From Hyphomicrobiales bacterium (GTDB taxonomy: Bacteria > Pseudomonadota > Alphaproteobacteria > Rhizobiales > Rhizobiaceae), in NCBI GenBank assembly GCA_900468065.1, contig UBTA01000117.1:13028-50348 (forward strand): a stretch of 37,321 bases of DNA, given 5' to 3'. The notes below the pieces were generated by a model that worked only from the letters and a program-made list of their open reading frames with translations, ran no database searches and was not told where the DNA came from. Position numbers and translations under genes: made by a program. This document shows, in pieces, positions 33,530-37,321 of the stretch; the first letter of the stretch is position 1, and every line of letters starts with the position of its first letter.

Positions 33530-34273
33530 TCAAAAGTGGATAACCCCGAGCGACACGGCAGCCGCCGCGAGTTCGGCGCGGGTGGTCGCCTCAAACCGTT
33601 TTCGGGCGTGTTCGACATGTTCGTGCGCCGTCGAGACGGCAATGTTCAACTCGGCTGCGATCTGCCGGTCGGACATGCCTTTTGCCACCAGTTGCAGACA
33701 GTCGAATTCGCGCGATGTCAGACCTGCCGGTGCGACCGGCAGGCTGTGGGCGGCGACAAGGCCGCGCAGCCGTTCGTGAAAACAGATGCACAGGGCCGGC
33801 AAGTACCGCTTCTGCGCCCCGGTAACGCGCGACTTTCTGGCGACAAGGCTGACAATACCGACCCGGTGACCGCCGCCGCGCGGCAGCGGCACGACGAGGC
33901 CGTCCGTCCAGCCGGCTTCGCCCGCCCGCTCCAAAGCCTGGGTACCGACCTGTGGCAAGGTCCGATCGGCCCGCAGTTCCATCCAGGTGAACGGGCTGAT
34001 CCGATGTTCCAGCGCGCCGACCAGCGGATCGCGATGGACGAGACCCGAGCTGAAATAATAGTTTCGCCAGTCTTCCGGCCAGCCGATAACATGAAAGACG
34101 GATCGCGAACGGAACCTCAGATCGACTTCGCCGCTGGCAAACGTATCAATGCCGCAACGGTCGAGCGTGGCGCGGAAAATCGCAATACACGCCTTCGCGG
34201 TACTTGCCCGCAGGACTTCGTCGATTGCAGTAAATATGTCATCAGCCTCGACATCGCCGATCAGCATGTCCAT
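33530..34273 (-). CDS. LuxR-family solo regulator with acyl-HSL-binding domain
   Basis: The 247-residue protein has an autoinducer-binding domain and a C-terminal LuxR HTH. The five signal-binding residues of TraR (Trp57, Tyr61, Asp70, Trp85, Gly113) align with Trp69, Tyr73, Asp82, Trp97 and Gly125 at exactly the same spacings (4, 9, 15, 28), so the lactone pocket is intact. In the HTH, Glu189, Leu193 and Gly199 align with TraR Glu178, Leu182 and Gly188. The HTH reads LTSREFDCLQLVAKGMSDRQ and following. No luxI gene is in the window, so it is a solo here and may sense exogenous or distant signals. Confidence 0.9.
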   Translation of the reverse strand: MDMLIGDVEADDIFTAIDEVLRASTAKACIAIFRATLDRCGIDTFASGEVDLRFRSRSVFHVIGWPEDWRNYYFSSGLVHRDPLVGALEHRISPFTWMELRADRTLPQVGTQALERAGEAGWTDGLVVPLPRGGGHRVGIVSLVARKSRVTGAQKRYLPALCICFHERLRGLVAAHSLPVAPAGLTSREFDCLQLVAKGMSDRQIAAELNIAVSTAHEHVEHARKRFEATTRAELAAAAVSLGVIHF

Positions 34274-34390
34274 GCGTCTTTACCCTATGTTGCTACAGAG
34301 AAGACTAATGCAACCAATCAAGAGTAAAGACGGACCTTTTACAAGCCCGAATTTGGATTTCATACAGGGCCGAGCAAGCCCCGCACATGT

Positions 34391-34421
34391 AAAAGCCCAG
34401 CGGATCGCTCCGCCGGGCTTC
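34391..34421 (-). terminator. Intrinsic terminator of ohr
   Basis: AAGCCC (34393-34398) pairs with GGGCTT (34415-34420), with a CGG/CCG inner stem. On the minus strand the hairpin follows the ohr stop by 21 bases and ends in TTTTA. Confidence 0.75.
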
Positions 34422-34441
34422 TGATCAGATCAGACGAAGCA

Positions 34442-34864
34442 TCAGGCGAGCGTTGCCGAAACTTCCGTCGAGGTGCGCAGCGCATGGCTGTAGGGGCAGA
34501 CGATATGGGCGGCTGCAACGAGCTTTTCGCCCACTTCGCGATCGACGCCCGGCAGGTTCACCGAGATGGACGGGTTGATGTAGAAACCCGTGCCGTCTTC
34601 GCGCGGGCCGATGCCGACGGTTGCGGTCACGGTCGCATCGTCCGGGATCTTCACCTTTTCCTTGCCGGCGACGAACTTCAGCGCGCCGAGGAAGCAGGCG
34701 GAATAGCCGGCCGCGAAAAGCTGTTCGGGATTGGTGCCGGTCGCACCATCGCCGCCGAGTTCCTTCGGAACGGTCAGCGTTACATCGAGAACACCGTTTT
34801 CACTCACGGCGTGGCCGGCGCGGCCGCCGGTTGCGGATGCCTTGGTTGTGTAGAGAATTGGCAT
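34442..34864 (-). CDS. ohr: Organic hydroperoxide resistance protein
   Basis: The 140-residue protein is a full-length Ohr peroxidase: Cys57 in GYSACFLGAL is the peroxidatic cysteine, Cys123 in VCPYSHALR the resolving one. Arg15 in TGGRAGHAV and the family start MPILYTTKASATGGRAG also fit. It reduces organic hydroperoxides with lipoyl groups in the cytosol. AAGGAG precedes the ATG. It diverges from ohrR across a palindromic operator, the classic OhrR-controlled arrangement. Confidence 0.96.
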   Translation of the reverse strand: MPILYTTKASATGGRAGHAVSENGVLDVTLTVPKELGGDGATGTNPEQLFAAGYSACFLGALKFVAGKEKVKIPDDATVTATVGIGPREDGTGFYINPSISVNLPGVDREVGEKLVAAAHIVCPYSHALRTSTEVSATLA

Positions 34865-34948
34865 TGTCTGTCTCCTTGGTTCAGCGGTTGATTGCGAGGT
34901 GATATGCTGTCTGGATTTTCAATAGCGCAAAATTTAATTGGACGCAAT

Positions 34949-34973
34949 ATGATTTTGCAAATTGCAAAATCAT
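34949..34973. promoter_or_regulatory. OhrR operator, 25-base perfect palindrome
   Basis: ATGATTTTGCAA, a central A, then TTGCAAAATCAT form a perfect 12-base inverted repeat in the ohr-ohrR gap, 24 bases before the ohrR ATG and about 85 before ohr. It overlaps the AT-rich likely promoters. The site pattern (TGCAA core) fits known OhrR operators. Confidence 0.85.
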
Positions 34974-34997
34974 CCTAAAACTGCGAGAATACGCACT

Positions 34998-35483
34998 ATG
35001 ACCAATGATAAAGACATGCGTAAGGACGAACTGAAAGAGGGTGATGCGCTGGCGCTCGGCCAGCAGCTTTGCTTTGCCGTCTATTCGGTGGCGCATGCCT
35101 TCAACCGTACCTACAAGCCCCTGCTCGACCGGTTTGGCCTCACCTATCCGCAATATCTGGTGCTTCTGGCGCTGTGGCAGAAGGACAGGATGACGGTCAA
35201 AGGTATCGGCGAGGAGCTGGGGCTGGATTCCGGCACGCTCTCGCCCTTGCTCAAGCGGCTGGAAACCGCCGGCTTCGTCAGCCGTATCCGTGACAAGAGC
35301 GACGAACGCCAGGTAATCATCACGCTGACGCCGAAAGGCGTAGCGCTGAAGACCGACGCTTTCGGCATTCTGACGGAAATCGGCAAGGCAACGGGATGCA
35401 GCATGGAGGAAGCCGCGGCCCTGCGTTCAGCACTCCATGGCCTCAGCAATCATCTTGGTGAAAATCAGCCCTCCGGGGACTAG
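34998..35483 (+). CDS. ohrR: OhrR, MarR-family hydroperoxide sensor
   Basis: The ATG at 34998 gives 161 residues; a longer reading starts at a TTG inside the palindrome. [26 protein letters not shown] holds the reactive sensing cysteine in the family's N-terminal helix. The winged helix follows: [18 protein letters not shown], then [26 protein letters not shown] and [14 protein letters not shown], the MarR signature. OhrR represses ohr until organic peroxide oxidises the cysteine. A terminator lies about 210 bases beyond its stop. Confidence 0.95.
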   Translation: MTNDKDMRKDELKEGDALALGQQLCFAVYSVAHAFNRTYKPLLDRFGLTYPQYLVLLALWQKDRMTVKGIGEELGLDSGTLSPLLKRLETAGFVSRIRDKSDERQVIITLTPKGVALKTDAFGILTEIGKATGCSMEEAAALRSALHGLSNHLGENQPSGD

Positions 35484-35570
35484 CATGCCCGACGGGTGCC
35501 GGACGCGTGGGCGCGCCCAGACTGCTGGCAAACCCCAAAATGCGATTATCGGACGAGAGCGGTACCCCGG

Positions 35571-35690
35571 CTTCCTCGCCCTTGTGGCGGGGATCCACAG
35601 ACCCGACGTCTGTCGGGTCAAAAGACTCTTTCAGCTCAAAGACTTGAGCTGGCTGGATTCCTGTGACAGGCACAGGAATGATCAGCAAGC
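35571..35690. repeat. Cluster of three perfect hairpins with mosaic repeat text
   Basis: Between ohrR and the transpeptidase gene lie consecutive perfect inverted repeats: GACCCGAC-GTCT-GTCGGGTC (35600-35619), CAGCTCAA-AGAC-TTGAGCTG (35632-35651) and ATTCCTGTG-ACAGG-CACAGGAAT (35657-35679). The start (TCCTCGCCCTTGTGGCGGGG, near 35573) recurs at the window's first 30 bases on the minus strand. This is a mosaic intergenic element of rhizobial type; no gene is seen. Confidence 0.75.
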
Positions 35691-35693
35691 TGA

Positions 35694-35720
35694 GCCCGCC
35701 TTTCAGTCAGCGGGCCTTTT
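35694..35720 (+). terminator. Intrinsic terminator between ohrR and the transpeptidase gene
   Basis: GCCCGC (35694-35699) pairs with GCGGGC (35710-35715), loop of 10 bases, followed by CTTTT on the plus strand. It could stop transcripts from ohrR before they meet the convergent L,D-transpeptidase gene. Confidence 0.65.
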
Positions 35721-35732
35721 CAGATAGCTCAT

Positions 35733-36521
35733 TCAGATGACCAGGATTGGCGCCTTGTCGCGCACGCGGTCATAGAGGTCGATGACATCCTGGTTGATCA
35801 GACGGACGCAGCCGGACGATACGGCCTTGCCGATCGACTGCCATTCCGGCGATCCATGCAGGCGGTAAAGCGTATCCTCGCCATTCTGGAAGATATACAT
35901 CGCCCGCGCACCGAGCGGATTGTCGAGGCCCGGCGCCATGCCGCCATTGGCGATCGAGTATTTTTCCAGATGCGGCTGACGCGCCACCATCTCGTTCGGT
36001 GGCTTCCAGCGTGGCCATTTCTGCTTCCACTGAAGGACACCCCTGCCCGACCAGGCAAAGCCCTCGCGGCCGATGCCGACACCATAACGCATTGCCGACC
36101 CGTTGGAGAGAATGAGATAGAGAAAGCGCTCGCCGGTATCGACGATGATGGTGCCGGGCTTCTCGCCGAACGTATTGTCGACCTGCTGGCGATAGAAGCG
36201 GGCATCGATCTGCTGGTACGGCACCGCCGGTATATTGAATCCGCCGTCGAACTTGGGGCCGTACATCTCGGTATAATAGGCTGATTGTAGCGGCAGGCCC
36301 GTCGGGGTCATGCCGTCACCGACCGGACCTTCGAGCGCGGCGCCATAACGCGGATCGGCAAACCGGCCTTCCTGGGACGGATCGCGAAAATAAGGCGCAG
36401 TTTCAGCGCGAAAACGATCAGTGTTCATCGACGACGTGCAGCTTGCAAGGCCGGCGGACGCGACCGCAAGCCCGGACATATTGAGAAACTGCCGGCGGGA
36501 GAGAGCTTTTGAGAGGGTCAT
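35733..36521 (-). CDS. L,D-transpeptidase (YkuD), exported by twin-arginine route
   Basis: The start at 36521 gives 262 residues, since a Tat signal opens there: SRRQFL at 8-13, a hydrophobic stretch, and LASC with lipobox Cys28, so this is likely a lipoprotein. The catalytic motif HGSPEWQSIGKAVSSGCVRL holds the family histidine and the cysteine of SGCVR, the YkuD signature. The enzyme makes 3-3 crosslinks in peptidoglycan, or links lipoproteins, in the periplasm. The upstream ORF part (from 36626) has no signal character. The ribosome site is weak. Confidence 0.88.
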   Translation of the reverse strand: MTLSKALSRRQFLNMSGLAVASAGLASCTSSMNTDRFRAETAPYFRDPSQEGRFADPRYGAALEGPVGDGMTPTGLPLQSAYYTEMYGPKFDGGFNIPAVPYQQIDARFYRQQVDNTFGEKPGTIIVDTGERFLYLILSNGSAMRYGVGIGREGFAWSGRGVLQWKQKWPRWKPPNEMVARQPHLEKYSIANGGMAPGLDNPLGARAMYIFQNGEDTLYRLHGSPEWQSIGKAVSSGCVRLINQDVIDLYDRVRDKAPILVI

Positions 36522-36719
36522 TGAACTCTGTATATTCCGTTGACGCATATGGCGAAGACGCGGCTTATATCCGCGCAGCAGTCTATCCCGGCAGCAAATA
36601 CCGGTCTCTTGCCACAAGTATGGCAATTGCGGCTGGATCGGGGCTTGTGGCCCCTCCGCGCCATCACGACTGCGCGAGGTCAGGCAAGCGATGCAAAAAC
36701 GACACAGAAGCAGCCGGAC

Positions 36720-37321
36720 CTACCCAGCCAGAAACGATACAAATGCGGCAGCGGCGACCGGCCGGCTGATGAAATAGCCCTGAATATCGTCGCAGCCGCT
36801 CGCCGCCAGGAAATCGACCTGCGCCTGGGTTTCCACCCCTTCGGCAATCACCTGCATCTGCAATTTCTGCGCCAATGAAATGATGGCACCGGTGATCGCC
36901 CGGTCATCGGCATCGCCCGGAATATCCTGGACGAACGACCGGTCAATCTTCAGGCGCCGCACCGGAAAGCTTTTCAGCGCGCTCAAGCTGGAATAGCCGG
37001 TGCCGAAATCATCGATGGCGAGATGGACGCCGAGCGCTTCCAGCTCGTGCATGGTGGCAACCGCCGAGGCGACATCCTGCATGATCAAGCTCTCGGTCAA
37101 TTCCAGCTCGAGATGGCAGGCGTCCAGTCCGCTTTCCTCGAGTGCTTCGGCGACCTTCGACACCCAGTTGCGTTCCTTGAACTGACGGGCGGACACATTG
37201 ACGCTGACGACAATCGGCGGCAGGCCGGCATCCTGCCAGGCCTTGTTCTGGCGGCAGGCCTCGTTCAGCACCCATTCGCCGATCGGTACGATCAGCCCGG
37301 TTTCCTCGGCCAGCGGGATGA
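36720..37321 (-). CDS. EAL-domain protein, 3' part (cut by the window edge)
   Basis: The minus-strand frame runs to the last base of the window, so the N-terminal part lies outside. The 199 visible codons show the C-terminal two thirds of an EAL phosphodiesterase domain: LAEETGLIVPIGEWVL at the edge, SVNVSARQF, ELTESL, IDDFGTGYSSL, LKIDRSFVQD, AEGVE and QGYFISRP. The catalytic Asn, Glu, Asp-Asp, Lys and Glu residues of this part are present, so the enzyme probably splits cyclic di-GMP. Whether GGDEF or PAS domains precede cannot be seen. Confidence 0.9.
   Translation of the reverse strand, partial: IPLAEETGLIVPIGEWVLNEACRQNKAWQDAGLPPIVVSVNVSARQFKERNWVSKVAEALEESGLDACHLELELTESLIMQDVASAVATMHELEALGVHLAIDDFGTGYSSLSALKSFPVRRLKIDRSFVQDIPGDADDRAITGAIISLAQKLQMQVIAEGVETQAQVDFLAASGCDDIQGYFISRPVAAAAFVSFLAG

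Overview
The window (37,321 bases, GC-rich) reads as ordinary chromosome of an alphaproteobacterium of the order Rhizobiales, most likely Rhizobiaceae (Agrobacterium/Rhizobium type). The grounds are protein style (cytochrome c', SodB, ohr/ohrR pair, ChaC, MYG1, DUF853 ATPase), the densely packed GC-rich codons, and several intergenic palindromic mosaic repeats of the kind scattered through rhizobial genomes (near 1, 15.1, 17.2 and 35.6 kb). I see no phage, transposase, integrase, CRISPR array, rRNA or tRNA. Species assignment is inference.

Layout. 0-5.8 kb: a short orphan HicB-like protein, two c-type cytochromes, a LysE exporter divergent from a WYL regulator with a perfect palindrome between them, two small hypothetical proteins, a Mn-dependent ADP-ribose-type phosphoesterase and superoxide dismutase SodB with its terminator. 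6-8.4 kb: a secreted small protein, a DapA-family aldolase and an AraC/GyrI-like regulator. 8.4-11.6 kb: a long hairpin, a tiny membrane peptide, then a three-gene block (4-TM protein, 4-TM protein with a long coiled-coil-like segment, membrane-anchored ClpP-fold serine protease with a 4-base start/stop overlap) of unknown function. 11.6-16.3 kb: MYG1-family phosphoesterase, a D-Ala-D-Ala carboxypeptidase, a class IV aminotransferase, a long inverted repeat and a zinc alcohol dehydrogenase.

16.3-22.5 kb: two small proteins, a repeat-filled gap, a tyrosine-phosphatase-like protein, haloacid dehalogenase plus trans-aconitate methyltransferase, a serine hydrolase, and upstream of it an alginate-export-type outer-membrane porin gene broken by one frameshift and one stop codon. 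22.7-24.7 kb: a divergent EF-G paralogue whose G domain lacks the switch II histidine and most of switch I. 24.7-29.4 kb: YdeI and ChaC proteins, then a LysR regulator divergent from an MFS exporter and an aldo/keto reductase. 29.4-33.5 kb: a structured leader-like gap, a second MFS protein, two small proteins behind a MerR/LiuR-like operator, and a DUF853 (HerA-like) ATPase. 33.5-37.3 kb: a LuxR solo with a complete acyl-homoserine-lactone pocket, ohr/ohrR around a 25-base palindrome, a cluster of hairpins, an L,D-transpeptidase lipoprotein and the end of an EAL-domain protein cut by the window edge.

Functional themes are oxidative stress (sodB, ohr/ohrR, ChaC), cell-wall maintenance (D,D-carboxypeptidase, L,D-transpeptidase), export (LysE and two MFS proteins) and signalling (LuxR, EAL). 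The least explained pieces are the EF-G-like protein and the membrane/ClpP-like three-gene block. All calls rest on reading the sequence; no database search was run.
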